Positions 26,636 to 36,716 of a stretch of 64,000 nucleotides of DNA are shown here, piece after piece. Within the stretch, counting starts at the first letter, position 1. Each line of letters opens with the position of its first letter. This DNA is from Mycobacterium sp. Aquia_216. GTDB lineage: Bacteria > Actinomycetota > Actinomycetes > Mycobacteriales > Mycobacteriaceae. The stretch lies in NCBI RefSeq assembly GCF_026723865.1, contig NZ_CP113529.1, forward strand, positions 5,642,001 to 5,706,000. Reading direction: 5' to 3'. Under the pieces are notes generated by a model that was not told where the DNA came from, ran no database searches, and worked only from the letters and a program-made list of their open reading frames with translations. A program made the translations under genes and the position numbers.

Positions 26636-27412
26636 TCAGCCGAAGCGACCGGAGATGTAATCCTCGGTGGCCTTCTGCGAGGGATTGGAAAAGATCTTCT
26701 CGGTGTCGTCGATCTCGATGAGCCGGCCCGGCTTTCCCGTCGCTTCCAGGTTGAAAAACGCCGTGTGATCGCTGACGCGGGCGGCCTGCTGCATGTTGTG
26801 CGTGACGATGACGATCGTGTATTCCTGCTTGAGCTCACTGATCAGTTCTTCGATCGCCATCGTCGAGATGGGATCCAGCGCGGAGCACGGCTCGTCCATC
26901 AGCAACACATCGGGTTGCACGGCGATGGCGCGCGCGATGCACAGCCGCTGCTGCTGCCCGCCGGATAAGCCGCCACCGGGTCGGTTCAGCCGATTCTTGA
27001 CCTCATCCCACAGGTTGGCGCCGCGCAGCGAGTGTTCGGCGACGTCGTCGAGCAGCCTACGATTGCGCACCCCTTGCAGCTTCAGGCCCGCGACCACGTT
27101 GTCACGAATAGACATGGCGGGAAACGGGTTTGGCCGTTGGAACACCATGCCGATCGCTCGCCGCACCCCGACAGGGTCGATACCCGGGGCATAGATGTTC
27201 TCGTCGTCGAGCAACACGGTGCCCTCGACCCGCGCACCGGGGATGACCTCGTGCATCCGGTTCAGCGCCCGCAGCACGGTGGTCTTGCCGCAGCCGGACG
27301 CGCCGATGAACGCCGTCACACTCCGGGGGAGAATCGACAGCGTCACATCGGCGACGGCCTGAAACGACCCGTAGTAGATGTTGACGTCCTTCAAGTCCAA
27401 ACGCTTTGCCAC
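26636..27412 (-). CDS. pstB: Phosphate ABC transporter ATP-binding protein PstB (PhoT)
   Basis: 258 residues from GTG 27412 with GGAGGA upstream, the length of PhoT (Rv0820); the 11-residue in-frame extension is discarded. Walker [10 protein letters not shown] (37-45), Q-loop in [10 protein letters not shown], signature LSGGQQQR (149-156) and Walker B LLMDEP (170-175) are intact. It powers phosphate import by PstC and PstA, and is last in the pstS-pstC-pstA-pstB operon. Confidence 0.95.
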   Translation of the reverse strand: MAKRLDLKDVNIYYGSFQAVADVTLSILPRSVTAFIGASGCGKTTVLRALNRMHEVIPGARVEGTVLLDDENIYAPGIDPVGVRRAIGMVFQRPNPFPAMSIRDNVVAGLKLQGVRNRRLLDDVAEHSLRGANLWDEVKNRLNRPGGGLSGGQQQRLCIARAIAVQPDVLLMDEPCSALDPISTMAIEELISELKQEYTIVIVTHNMQQAARVSDHTAFFNLEATGKPGRLIEIDDTEKIFSNPSQKATEDYISGRFG

Positions 27413-27425
27413 CCAGCACTCCTCC

Positions 27426-28340
27426 CTAGGACTTCTTGGGCGCAAACATCATCGAGACCACCCTGGCTCCGACATTGACAACGGCGATCATCAAGATCAG
27501 CGTCAAGCCCGCCCCCCACAGTCGATCTGTGGGAAGCGGGTTCACGCCGGCACCCGCCACCGTCTGGTTGAACATCATGCCAGGCAGCGTCCCCATGAAC
27601 CCCTTGAAGATATCGAAGTTCATGGCTTGCGAATAACCGACCAGGATCAGCAGTGGAGCCGTTTCGCCCATGACCCTGGCCAACGCCAACATGATCCCGG
27701 TGATGATGCCCGACAACCCTGTCGGAATCACCACCCTGACAATGGTTTTCCACTTTGGCACCCCCAACGCATAGCTGGCCTCACGCAGATCAATCGGAAC
27801 GATCCGCAACATCTCCTCGGTCGTCCGCTCAATCACCGGCAGCATCAACAGCACCAACGCCAGCGCCACCGCGAAGCCCGAACGGGGAAAGCCCAGCGTG
27901 GACACACATAGCGCGTAGATGAACAATGCCGCAACAATTGAGGGCACCCCGGACAGGATGTCCACCATGAAGGTCGCCAACCGGCCAAGTCGGGTACCGC
28001 CCCCGTACTCGACCAAATAGATCGCGAGCATGACACCGATCGGCACGGAGATCGCGGCGGACACCAATCCCTGCAACAGGGTTCCAACCATCGCGTGGTA
28101 CGCGCCGCCCCCGGCCAGAAAAGGCGTCGTGCCCGCTTGTGAATGCGTCCACCATGAAGCGGACGCTATCGCCTTGAATCCCTTGGCGACGACCGAGAAC
28201 AACACCCACAGCAATGGGGCCAGCGCAATCAGCATCGACAGCGAGACCAACACGCTCGCAACGATGTTCGCGACCCGGCGGCGGCGACCGAGTCCGGACA
28301 GCGTGCGTGCCTTGAGGGGCCGGTCGAAGATCGAGCTCAT
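27426..28340 (-). CDS. pstA: Phosphate ABC transporter permease PstA
   Basis: 304 residues from ATG 28340, overlapping the pstC stop by 4 bp. About six membrane segments are predicted, and the EAA loop of binding-protein-dependent permeases is present ([19 protein letters not shown]). Forms the phosphate channel with PstC. Ends 13 bp before pstB. Confidence 0.95.
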   Translation of the reverse strand: MSSIFDRPLKARTLSGLGRRRRVANIVASVLVSLSMLIALAPLLWVLFSVVAKGFKAIASASWWTHSQAGTTPFLAGGGAYHAMVGTLLQGLVSAAISVPIGVMLAIYLVEYGGGTRLGRLATFMVDILSGVPSIVAALFIYALCVSTLGFPRSGFAVALALVLLMLPVIERTTEEMLRIVPIDLREASYALGVPKWKTIVRVVIPTGLSGIITGIMLALARVMGETAPLLILVGYSQAMNFDIFKGFMGTLPGMMFNQTVAGAGVNPLPTDRLWGAGLTLILMIAVVNVGARVVSMMFAPKKS

Positions 28341-29368
28341 CGCCTAGCCTTTCTGGTCCCGGCGACAGCGCCGCGAGCTAAGGCATCGACCACAAACGTC
28401 AGCACGAAAAGTACCAGTCCCGCAGCGATATACGCGCCGGCTTTGTACCGGTCATCGAATTCCCATGCGGTGGCCGCGATCTTGGTCGCAAAGGTCGCAC
28501 CGCCGTCGAATAGCGACCAGCCGAACGCCTTTTGAGTGCCGCGCAAGATAATCAGCAACGCGACCGTCTCACCCAGGGCTCGGCCCAGACCGAGCATCCC
28601 GCCGCTGACATAGCCGGTCCGCCCGAACGGCAACACCGTCGTCTTGACCACCTCCCAGCGAGTGGCACCGAGCGCCAGTGCCGCCTCAATCTGGTCGCCC
28701 GGCGTCTGCACGAAGACTTCGCGAGTGACCGCGGTGATGAACGGCAGGATCATCACCGCCAGCACGATCCCGCCGGTGAAGATGGTGCCGCCGCCGGCCG
28801 CCGACGCACTACCGTCGGCGAACAAGAAGCACCAGCCCACAGACTGATTCAGCCACGTCGCGACGGGCCGCAACTGCGGAGCCAGTACATACAGACCCCA
28901 CACGCCGTAGATGATTGAGGGAACCGCCGCCAGCAGATCGACCGTGTAGGCGAGCGGCCCGGCGAGCCGCCGCGGCGCGTATTGAGTGAGGAAGATGGCG
29001 ACCCCCAGAGCGACGGGCATGGCCAGAATCAAGGCGAACACCGAGATGAACACCGTCACCTGGAGCAGGTCGAGGATGCCGAAGTGCATCGCCGAGGTAT
29101 TGGTGGTGACCCAGTTGCCGCGGTAGGTGAAGAAGTCCTCTTGGTTGCGCTTGAACGCCGGTATCGCACGCAACAGCAAGAACCCGCCGATCGCGATGAC
29201 CACGACGGAGATCAGGACCCCGCAAGCTTCGGCGAACTTGCGAAATATCCGGTCCCCGAAGCGGGATGGAGTCCCCTTCCATGGGCTAAGGGGTACGACC
29301 GGCGCCGACGGAAAGGACGCGGCAACGACCGCACCCGAACCCGCCTGGGCTGGATCTGGCGTAGTCAT
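28337..29368 (-). CDS. pstC: Phosphate ABC transporter permease PstC
   Basis: 343 residues. An N-terminal ~45-residue cytoplasmic tail precedes about six membrane segments. The EAA loop is IEAALALGATRWEVVKTTV. A glycine/serine-rich periplasmic loop (ADGSASAAGGGT) is typical of mycobacterial PstC. Partner of PstA, coupled to it by an ATGA overlap. Confidence 0.95.
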   Translation of the reverse strand: MTTPDPAQAGSGAVVAASFPSAPVVPLSPWKGTPSRFGDRIFRKFAEACGVLISVVVIAIGGFLLLRAIPAFKRNQEDFFTYRGNWVTTNTSAMHFGILDLLQVTVFISVFALILAMPVALGVAIFLTQYAPRRLAGPLAYTVDLLAAVPSIIYGVWGLYVLAPQLRPVATWLNQSVGWCFLFADGSASAAGGGTIFTGGIVLAVMILPFITAVTREVFVQTPGDQIEAALALGATRWEVVKTTVLPFGRTGYVSGGMLGLGRALGETVALLIILRGTQKAFGWSLFDGGATFATKIAATAWEFDDRYKAGAYIAAGLVLFVLTFVVDALARGAVAGTRKARR

Positions 29369-29415
29369 CGTGAATCCGTCACTGCTGTTTCTGGTGTCAC
29401 TCCTGGACCCGAGTG

Positions 29416-30540
29416 CTACTGCATCGCATTGATCGCGGCGATCAGTCGCCCCTTGACCTTATCGGTCAACGGGATGTAGCCGGCCGACGAGAGGTTGGTC
29501 TGACCGGTGTTCGCGGCCACGGTCAGGAAGGACTTGATTGCCTCGGCGGTCTCCGCGTCGTAGCCGTTCGAACAGACGATCTCGTAGGTGGCCAGCACCA
29601 ACGGGTAGGCATCCGACTGCTGGCCGCCGTACATCGAATTCAGGTTCAGCACCAGGTCGTTGCCGGCAGAGGCGAAGGTGACCGTGTTGACGGCGTTGCC
29701 GGCCGTCTCACTGGTGAGAGAGACCACGCCACTGGCCGTGGCGAGTTGGGCGTAGGGCAGGCGTGCCTGGTCGGCGAAGCCCTTTTCCACATATCCGATG
29801 GCGCCGCGCGTGGAGCGCACCGCCTGGATGACACCGGACGACTTCGCCGCGCCTTCGCCGACGCCGCCCTGGAATTCGGTGCCGACTCCCCTGGACCAGC
29901 TCTCCGGTGCGGTGGTCGTCAGAAACTTCTGCAAGTTATCGGTGGTACCCGAAGAGTCCACCCGGTAAATCGGGGTGATCTTGGTGTCGGGCATCGCGAT
30001 ACCGGGATTCAACGCCGCCAGAATCGGGTCATTCCAGACGGTGATCCTGCCCGTCAAAATTTTTGCCAGCACATCGCTGTTGACGGTCAGCGTCTTGGCC
30101 TCGGGCAGGTTGTAGACCAGTGCGACCGGACCGAACACCAGTGGCAGGTCCCATGCGGGGTTCCCGTTGCAGCGTTTGGTGGCGGGCAGGATCTGGTCGG
30201 CGATCAGCGGGGAGTCCGATCCGGCGAAGTCGACGTGGCCCGCGATGAATTGCTCGCGGCCCGCACCTGACCCCGTCGGGTTGTACGACACGGACTTGCG
30301 CGGGCAGTACTGGCCCCAGACGTGGCTGAACACCGCCATCGCGTTCTGTTGAGCGGTCGAACCTTCCGCGGTCAGTTCGCCTTTGCCGGTGCAGATCATC
30401 GTGCCAGCCTGTCCCGAGCTCGCTCCCGACGCCGGGTCACGGTGATTGTCGTCGCTGCCGCAGGCTGTCAGGCCCGCACTGGTTATCGTGACCGCCAACA
30501 CCGCTGCCGCCAGCGTCCTGCCCATGTTGTCGAGCCTCAC
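29416..30540 (-). CDS. pstS: Phosphate-binding lipoprotein PstS
   Basis: 374 residues from GTG 30540, with AGGAAG about 9 bp upstream; the longer frame (to 30657) runs through the promoter. The signal peptide ends in the lipobox LTAC, followed by GSDDNHRD. The phosphate-binding fold shows ELTAEGSTAQQNAM, FAGSDSPL, RVDSSGTTDN and a C-terminal GYIPL. Tethered outside the membrane, it delivers phosphate to PstCA. The promoter carries a PHO-box-like repeat. Confidence 0.95.
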   Translation of the reverse strand: MRLDNMGRTLAAAVLAVTITSAGLTACGSDDNHRDPASGASSGQAGTMICTGKGELTAEGSTAQQNAMAVFSHVWGQYCPRKSVSYNPTGSGAGREQFIAGHVDFAGSDSPLIADQILPATKRCNGNPAWDLPLVFGPVALVYNLPEAKTLTVNSDVLAKILTGRITVWNDPILAALNPGIAMPDTKITPIYRVDSSGTTDNLQKFLTTTAPESWSRGVGTEFQGGVGEGAAKSSGVIQAVRSTRGAIGYVEKGFADQARLPYAQLATASGVVSLTSETAGNAVNTVTFASAGNDLVLNLNSMYGGQQSDAYPLVLATYEIVCSNGYDAETAEAIKSFLTVAANTGQTNLSSAGYIPLTDKVKGRLIAAINAMQ

Positions 30541-30586
30541 CGATCTCGCTTCCTGACGCAGTTTCGACGCATGCGGCCGCCGCTCG

Positions 30587-30592
30587 AAACTA
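30587..30592 (-). promoter_or_regulatory. -10 box of the pst operon
   Basis: TAGTTT on the minus strand, about 35 bp downstream of the PHO-box-like repeat and 46 bp upstream of pstS GTG. Confidence 0.4.
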
Positions 30593-30626
30593 TGCGCGCA
30601 GGCCCCGTCCACAAGAGTGCCCAAGG

Positions 30627-30644
30627 GGTGAACGTGCGGTGAAT
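30627..30644 (-). promoter_or_regulatory. PHO-box-like direct repeat (candidate RegX3 site) upstream of pstS
   Basis: On the minus strand, ATTCACC and GTTCACC are in direct repeat with an 11-bp period. That matches the GTTCACC-N4-GTTCACC pattern bound by actinomycete PhoP/RegX3 response regulators, at an activator position upstream of the putative -10. Confidence 0.65.
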
Positions 30645-30681
30645 TATCAACTGGCACGCCACCTCTGCCTGCGCTTTCGCC

Positions 30682-32408
<1,727 letters not shown>

Positions 32409-32594
32409 GCCCCTTCAGCTCGTGGGAAAGGCATCTCCCAGGTTCACAAAGCCACGTGGCGTTAGTGGCCAGGCCATGTAACGATAACGTGCTACCTGGT
32501 CTTTGTGCGTGCCCTTGCCAGGTATGTGAGCCCGGCCACGAGGTGATCCGGACCGGAATCCGCCGCCGCACGCCGCGGTGAACTGCGCCACAAT

Positions 32595-33407
32595 ATGCGG
32601 ATGCGCAGGGTGCTGATCAGTGTGATCGCCGTGGTGTCCACCGTGGCGGTGATCGTCGGCGGTGCCGTCGGCGTGGACTACGGCACCAGCATCTACGCCG
32701 AGTATCAGCTCTCGCGCAACGTGCGCAAGGCGGCAAATCTGGGGTCCGACCCCTTCGTGGCGATACTGGCCTTCCCCTTCATCCCGGAGGCGATGCACGG
32801 CCACTACAACGAGCTGGAGATCAAGGCTAACGGCATCGACCGCGTACCCATCGGCAAGGCCACCCTCGAAGCCACGATGCATTCGATAGACCTGACTTAC
32901 GCGTCGTGGCTGATCAGACCCGATGCGAAGCTGCCGGTGGGCAAGCTGGAGAGCCGTATCATCATCGACTCGACGCACCTGGGCCGATACCTGGGCATGG
33001 GCGACCTGATGGTTGAGGCCCCACCCTCCGAGACCAACGACGCCACCGGCGGTACCACCGAATCGGGGATTTCCGGCAACCACGGCCTGGTCTTCAGCGG
33101 CACGCCGAAATCGTCCGGCTTCGACCACCGGGTGAGCGTCTCGATGGACCTTTCGATCGCGCCCGACGACCCCGCGACACTCGTGTTCACCCCAACCGGC
33201 TTCCTTACCGGACCGGATACCGCCAACCAAACCGTTCCGGACGACAAGCGCGACGCCGTGCTGCACAGCTTCACCGCCAGGCTGCCCAATCAACGCCTCC
33301 CGTTCGGCGTGGCGCCGCGCACCGTCGGGGCACGCGGCTCGGACGTCATCATCGAGGGCATCACCACGGGAGTAACCGTGACCCTCGAAGGGTTTAACGA
33401 GTCATGA
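32595..33407 (+). CDS. lmeA: DUF2993 exported protein LmeA
   Basis: 270 residues. The N-terminal helix (about 4-28) is a signal anchor or signal peptide. The DUF2993 fold follows: YNELEIKANGIDRVPIG and VTVSMDLS-like strands; it ends ITTGVTVTLEGF. The homologue MSMEG_5785/Rv0817c is the lipomannan elongation factor LmeA, which acts in the cell envelope with MptA-dependent mannan elongation. Divergent from glnR, upstream of thiX. Confidence 0.88.
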   Translation: MRMRRVLISVIAVVSTVAVIVGGAVGVDYGTSIYAEYQLSRNVRKAANLGSDPFVAILAFPFIPEAMHGHYNELEIKANGIDRVPIGKATLEATMHSIDLTYASWLIRPDAKLPVGKLESRIIIDSTHLGRYLGMGDLMVEAPPSETNDATGGTTESGISGNHGLVFSGTPKSSGFDHRVSVSMDLSIAPDDPATLVFTPTGFLTGPDTANQTVPDDKRDAVLHSFTARLPNQRLPFGVAPRTVGARGSDVIIEGITTGVTVTLEGFNES

Positions 33408-33456
33408 CCCGCGCCGCGGACGAAGCAGCGCGAAGCAATGGGAAGGAGCGGCGCAG

Positions 33457-33879
33457 ATGACCACCGTTGTCGTCGCGATCGTGGCGGCTCTAGCCCTAGC
33501 AGCCGTCGTCGGCTGGTTGGTGACCCGTCGCTCCGGAAGCCTCAAAGAAGTAGCTTCAGACCCGAGCGAAAGTGCCGGCGCCGACACCGCCGACCTGGGC
33601 TTGTCGGCTACCGGCCCGACCGTCGTGCATTTCAGCGCACCGTGGTGCGGACCCTGCGATCGGCTACGCCGGGTGGTCGACCAGGTGTGCGACAGCATGG
33701 GCGATGTGGCACATGTCGAAGTCGACATCGACGCCAACCCGGCCGCCGCACGCCAGTTTTCGGTTATGTCGCTACCGACCACCCTGATTTTCGATGTCGA
33801 CGGGCGACAGCGTTACCGGGCATCGGGTGTCCCCAAGGCCGCCGACCTGCGGTCAGCGCTCGAACCGCTGTTGGCTTGA
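33457..33879 (+). CDS. thiX: Membrane-anchored thioredoxin-like protein ThiX
   Basis: 140 residues from ATG 33457, with GGAG upstream. One N-terminal membrane helix (3-22), then a linker and a thioredoxin fold with the full active site WCGPC (63-67) and cis-proline segment SLPTTLIF. It matches Rv0816c. Its position just before the cysteine-regulated sulfur operon suggests a thiol-disulfide role there. Confidence 0.9.
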   Translation: MTTVVVAIVAALALAAVVGWLVTRRSGSLKEVASDPSESAGADTADLGLSATGPTVVHFSAPWCGPCDRLRRVVDQVCDSMGDVAHVEVDIDANPAAARQFSVMSLPTTLIFDVDGRQRYRASGVPKAADLRSALEPLLA

Positions 33880-33895
33880 TCGCGATGTCATTGGG

Positions 33896-33901
33896 TAAGC
33901 T
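33896..33901 (+). promoter_or_regulatory. -10 box driving the polycysteine leader peptide
   Basis: TAAGCT ends 7 bp before GTG 33909, so the first transcribed base should be the start codon. No convincing -35 box. Confidence 0.6.
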
Positions 33902-33908
33902 GACCGAC

Positions 33909-34004
33909 GTGTCATCCCGCATGGAGCTCATGCTCACCAAGCGTCGCGCAGTCGATCTGTGCCGCATCGCGGGTTGTTGTTGTTGCTGTTGCTGTAGCTG
34001 CTGA
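33909..34004 (+). CDS. Leaderless polycysteine leader peptide (cysteine attenuator)
   Basis: A 31-residue ORF from GTG 33909: SSRMELMLTKRRAVDLCRIAG followed by seven cysteines, serine and a last cysteine. The cysteine codons are TGT TGT TGT TGC TGT TGC TGT, then AGC TGC and TGA. Such leaderless polycysteine ORFs were described in mycobacteria as cysteine-responsive attenuators of sulfur operons: ribosomes stall when Cys-tRNA is low and downstream expression rises. It lies 96 bp before the DUF4395-cysA-sseC operon. Internal ATGs at codons 5 and 8 are alternatives. Confidence 0.9.
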   Translation: MSSRMELMLTKRRAVDLCRIAGCCCCCCCSC

Positions 34005-34100
34005 GTAGCCGCGCCCGCCCGCGCAGCACTCGGAGCAGCCCGGAACCCCGCCGTGGCATGTCTCCACCGTTTCCACGCAACAGGCAAATAGGAGTCTTTC

Positions 34101-34571
34101 GTGTCAAGCAGTAGTCCCAGCGCCCAGACCGACCGTGTCGACGTTCGTGGACCCAGATTCGCCGCCTGGGTCACCACCGCGGTCCTGGTCGTGACACTGA
34201 TCGTCTCGGCATTGAGCCCGCTGGCGGCCGCGATCATCCTGGGTCTGCAGGCCGTGGTCTTCGCGATCGGTGCTCTCGGCGGCCCGCGCCGGCATCCCTA
34301 TGGCCGGGTGTTCGCCACGCTCGTGGCCCCGCGGCTGGGCCCGGTCAAAGAGCGCGAACCGGTGCCACCCCTGAAATTCGCCCAATTGGTCGGCCTGATC
34401 TTCGCGATCGTCGGTACCGCCGCATTCGCCGTCGGCGCACCCTTGGTGGGCGTCATCGCGACGGCGTTCGCCCTGGTGGCGGCGTTCCTGAACGCAGCCT
34501 TCGGCATCTGCCTGGGCTGCCAGCTTTATCCCCTCGTGGTTCGCTTACGACCGACCGCCGGTCCGGCGTAA
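34101..34571 (+). CDS. DUF4395 membrane protein
   Basis: 156 residues from GTG 34101 with AGGAG upstream. Four hydrophobic segments (about 20-40, 42-58, 93-112, 114-133) and a C-terminal GICLGCQLYP motif with a cysteine pair in a membrane context. DUF4395 proteins occur beside rhodanese and sulfur-transfer genes; the function is unproven, perhaps sulfide or thiosulfate handling. First structural gene behind the cysteine attenuator, 37 bp before cysA. Confidence 0.88.
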   Translation: MSSSSPSAQTDRVDVRGPRFAAWVTTAVLVVTLIVSALSPLAAAIILGLQAVVFAIGALGGPRRHPYGRVFATLVAPRLGPVKEREPVPPLKFAQLVGLIFAIVGTAAFAVGAPLVGVIATAFALVAAFLNAAFGICLGCQLYPLVVRLRPTAGPA

Positions 34572-34608
34572 CCCAAGTTCATCGCAAGTAATCGAAAGGA
34601 TCCCCGCC

Positions 34609-35442
34609 ATGGCACGCTCCGACGTCCTGGTCTCCGCCGAGTGGGCTGAGAAAAATCTCGACGCCGCGAACGTCGTATTCGTCGAGGTCGACGAGGACAC
34701 CAGCGCGTACGACGGTGGCCACATTGCCGGCGCGGTCAGGCTTGATTGGCGCACCGACCTGCAGGACCAGGTGAAGCGCGACTTCGTCGACGCCCAGCAG
34801 TTCTCCAAACTGCTGTCCGAACGTGGCATCTCCAACGACGACACCGTGGTCCTCTACGGCGGCAACAACAACTGGTTCGCCGCCTATGCCTACTGGTACT
34901 TCAAGTTGTACGGCCACAGCGACGTCAAGCTGCTCGACGGCGGCCGCAAGAAGTGGGAGCTCGACGGACGCCCGCTGACCACCGACACCGTCAGCAGGCC
35001 GGCCACCTCGTACAGCGCGGAGCCTCCGGACAACACGATCCGGGCGTTCCGGGACGAGGTCATCGCGGCCATCAACGCCAAGAACCTCGTCGACGTGCGC
35101 TCCCCCGACGAGTTCTCCGGCAAGATCCTGGCGCCCGCGCACCTGCCGCAGGAACAAAGCCAGCGACCCGGGCACATTCCGGGGGCGATAAACGTGCCAT
35201 GGAGCCGGGCCGCCAATGAGGATGGCACCTTCAAGTCCGACGAGGAGTTGGCCAAGCTGTACGCCGACGCCGGTCTGGACGGCACGAAGGAGACGATCGC
35301 GTACTGCCGAATCGGAGAGCGTTCGTCGCACACCTGGTTCGTTCTGCAGGAATTACTCGGGCATAAGAACGTCAAGAACTACGACGGCAGTTGGACAGAA
35401 TACGGCTCCCTGGTGGGCGCCCCGATCGAGTTGGGAAGCTGA
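34609..35442 (+). CDS. cysA: Thiosulfate sulfurtransferase (rhodanese) CysA
   Basis: 277 residues from ATG 34609. Two rhodanese domains: an inactive N-terminal one (about 5-125) and a catalytic C-terminal one with C233 in AYCRIGERSS. It matches the CysA2/CysA3 proteins of M. tuberculosis (Rv0815c/Rv3117). It moves sulfane sulfur from thiosulfate, and in mycobacteria feeds the SseC/MoeZ sulfur-carrier route. sseC starts 1 bp after the stop. Confidence 0.95.
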   Translation: MARSDVLVSAEWAEKNLDAANVVFVEVDEDTSAYDGGHIAGAVRLDWRTDLQDQVKRDFVDAQQFSKLLSERGISNDDTVVLYGGNNNWFAAYAYWYFKLYGHSDVKLLDGGRKKWELDGRPLTTDTVSRPATSYSAEPPDNTIRAFRDEVIAAINAKNLVDVRSPDEFSGKILAPAHLPQEQSQRPGHIPGAINVPWSRAANEDGTFKSDEELAKLYADAGLDGTKETIAYCRIGERSSHTWFVLQELLGHKNVKNYDGSWTEYGSLVGAPIELGS

Positions 35443-35443
35443 T

Positions 35444-35746
35444 ATGTGCTCTGCACCTAGGCAAGGACAGACGTTGCCCGCCAGCGTCGACCTGGAGAAG
35501 GAAACGGTCATCACCGGCCGCGTCGTGGACCGCGACGGCCAAGCCGTCGGTGGCGCGTTCGTCCGCCTGCTGGACTCCTCGGACGAGTTCACCGCCGAGG
35601 TCGTCGCGTCGGCCACCGGTGACTTCCGGTTCTTCGCCGCACCGGGATCCTGGACGCTGCGTGCCCTGTCCAAGGCCGGCAACGGCGACGCCGTCGTGGC
35701 GCCGTCGGGCGCCGGTATCCACGAGGTGGACATCAAGATCGCTTGA
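35444..35746 (+). CDS. sseC: SseC, DUF1416 sulfur-metabolism protein
   Basis: 100 residues from ATG 35444, right after cysA. DUF1416 beta-sandwich: ETVITGRVVDRDGQAVGGAF (residues about 20-40), a carboxypeptidase-regulatory-like repeat. It matches SseC2 (Rv0814c), always paired with a cysA rhodanese; role in sulfur transfer inferred from that pairing. Last gene of the cysteine-attenuated operon. Confidence 0.93.
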   Translation: MCSAPRQGQTLPASVDLEKETVITGRVVDRDGQAVGGAFVRLLDSSDEFTAEVVASATGDFRFFAAPGSWTLRALSKAGNGDAVVAPSGAGIHEVDIKIA

Positions 35747-35813
35747 CCGCTGACGTCGTGACCAGGGTCCCCGGAAGCGCGATTGACGGCGCGAGGCGAA
35801 TAGACTCGCGGGC

Positions 35814-35912
35814 GTGGTGCTGTTCTTCGAGATCATGCTGGTCGCGGCAACCGTGGTCATTTCCTGGTTTGCCTTGTACACCCTCTACCGACTAATCACC
35901 GACGAGTCGTGA
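35814..35912 (+). CDS. Small single-helix membrane protein, 32 residues
   Basis: GTG 35814 (or 35817) opens a 32-residue ORF of which about 24 residues are hydrophobic ([20 protein letters not shown]), ending [10 protein letters not shown]. Its TGA overlaps the GTG of the nitrobindin-like gene (GTGA), a translational coupling arrangement. It is too short for most gene callers. The upstream AATAGACTC (about 35800) offers a TANNNT-type -10 box (TAGACT) 8 bp before the start, so it could be leaderless. Function unknown. Confidence 0.65.
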   Translation: MVLFFEIMLVAATVVISWFALYTLYRLITDES

Positions 35913-36577
35913 CTCACGACGAGGACCCTGACGGACCGGCCGGTTCTGCAGGTTTCGGCGACGGCGCGATCGCTGCCGCCGCCGAACGCGCGAAGGTGAC
36001 CGCGGCCCGCAATATCCCGGCCTTCGACGATCTGCCGGTCCCGGTCGACACGGCCAACCTGCGCGAAGGCGCCAACCTCAACGACGCGCTGCTGGCCCTG
36101 CTGCCGCTGGTCGGCGTGTGGCGCGGTGAGGGCGAGGGCCGCGGACCCGACGGGGATTACCGATTCGGCCAGCAGATCGTGGTCTCCCATGACGGCGGCG
36201 ATTACCTGAATTGGGAAGCCAGGTCCTGGCGACTCGACAGCGATGGCAACTACCGGGAACCCGGCCTGCGCGAGACCGGTTATTGGCGTTTCGTCGTCGA
36301 TCCCGATGACCCGAGCGAGTCCCAGGCCATCGAGCTGTTGCTCGCCCACTCGTCCGGCTACGTCGAGCTGTTCTACGGGCGCCCACGCAACCAGTCGTCG
36401 TGGGAGCTGGCGACCGATGCGCTGGCCCGCAGCCGGTCGGGCGTTCTGGTTGGCGGCGCCAAGCGTCTCTACGGCATCGTCGAAGGCGGCGACCTGGCCT
36501 ACGTCGAAGAGCGAGTGGACGCCGACGGCGGGCTGGTCCCGCACCTGTCGGCGCGGCTGTCGCGATTCGTCGGATAA
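35909..36577 (+). CDS. Nitrobindin-like beta-barrel protein (Rv0813c homologue)
   Basis: 222 residues from GTG 35909. A ~55-residue N-terminal extension leads to a ten-stranded barrel with the family signature GVWRGEG (69-75); strand segments include [26 protein letters not shown] and YIELFYG-type patterns. Nitrobindins bind haem in a fatty-acid-binding-protein-like barrel; the Rv0813c structure is known, and ligand and role remain open. Coupled to the 32-residue membrane protein. Confidence 0.9.
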   Translation: MTHDEDPDGPAGSAGFGDGAIAAAAERAKVTAARNIPAFDDLPVPVDTANLREGANLNDALLALLPLVGVWRGEGEGRGPDGDYRFGQQIVVSHDGGDYLNWEARSWRLDSDGNYREPGLRETGYWRFVVDPDDPSESQAIELLLAHSSGYVELFYGRPRNQSSWELATDALARSRSGVLVGGAKRLYGIVEGGDLAYVEERVDADGGLVPHLSARLSRFVG

Positions 36578-36716
36578 CGGCCCGCTACCGTTGCCCGCCT
36601 TGAAGACTCGGGGCAACTCGCGAGTAATTCGGCGCTCGCACCAAACCATTGCCTTCGGCCGATCTTTTGCGTGTACTGTTCGACGTCCGAGCCGCCGCGC
36701 GAAGGGAGATCGGCGG

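Noticed and set aside
36243..36716. Upstream extension of the RyR membrane protein
   Set aside because: Lies inside the nitrobindin-like gene and reads as low-complexity; ATG 36717 has a ribosome-binding site followed directly by a membrane helix.
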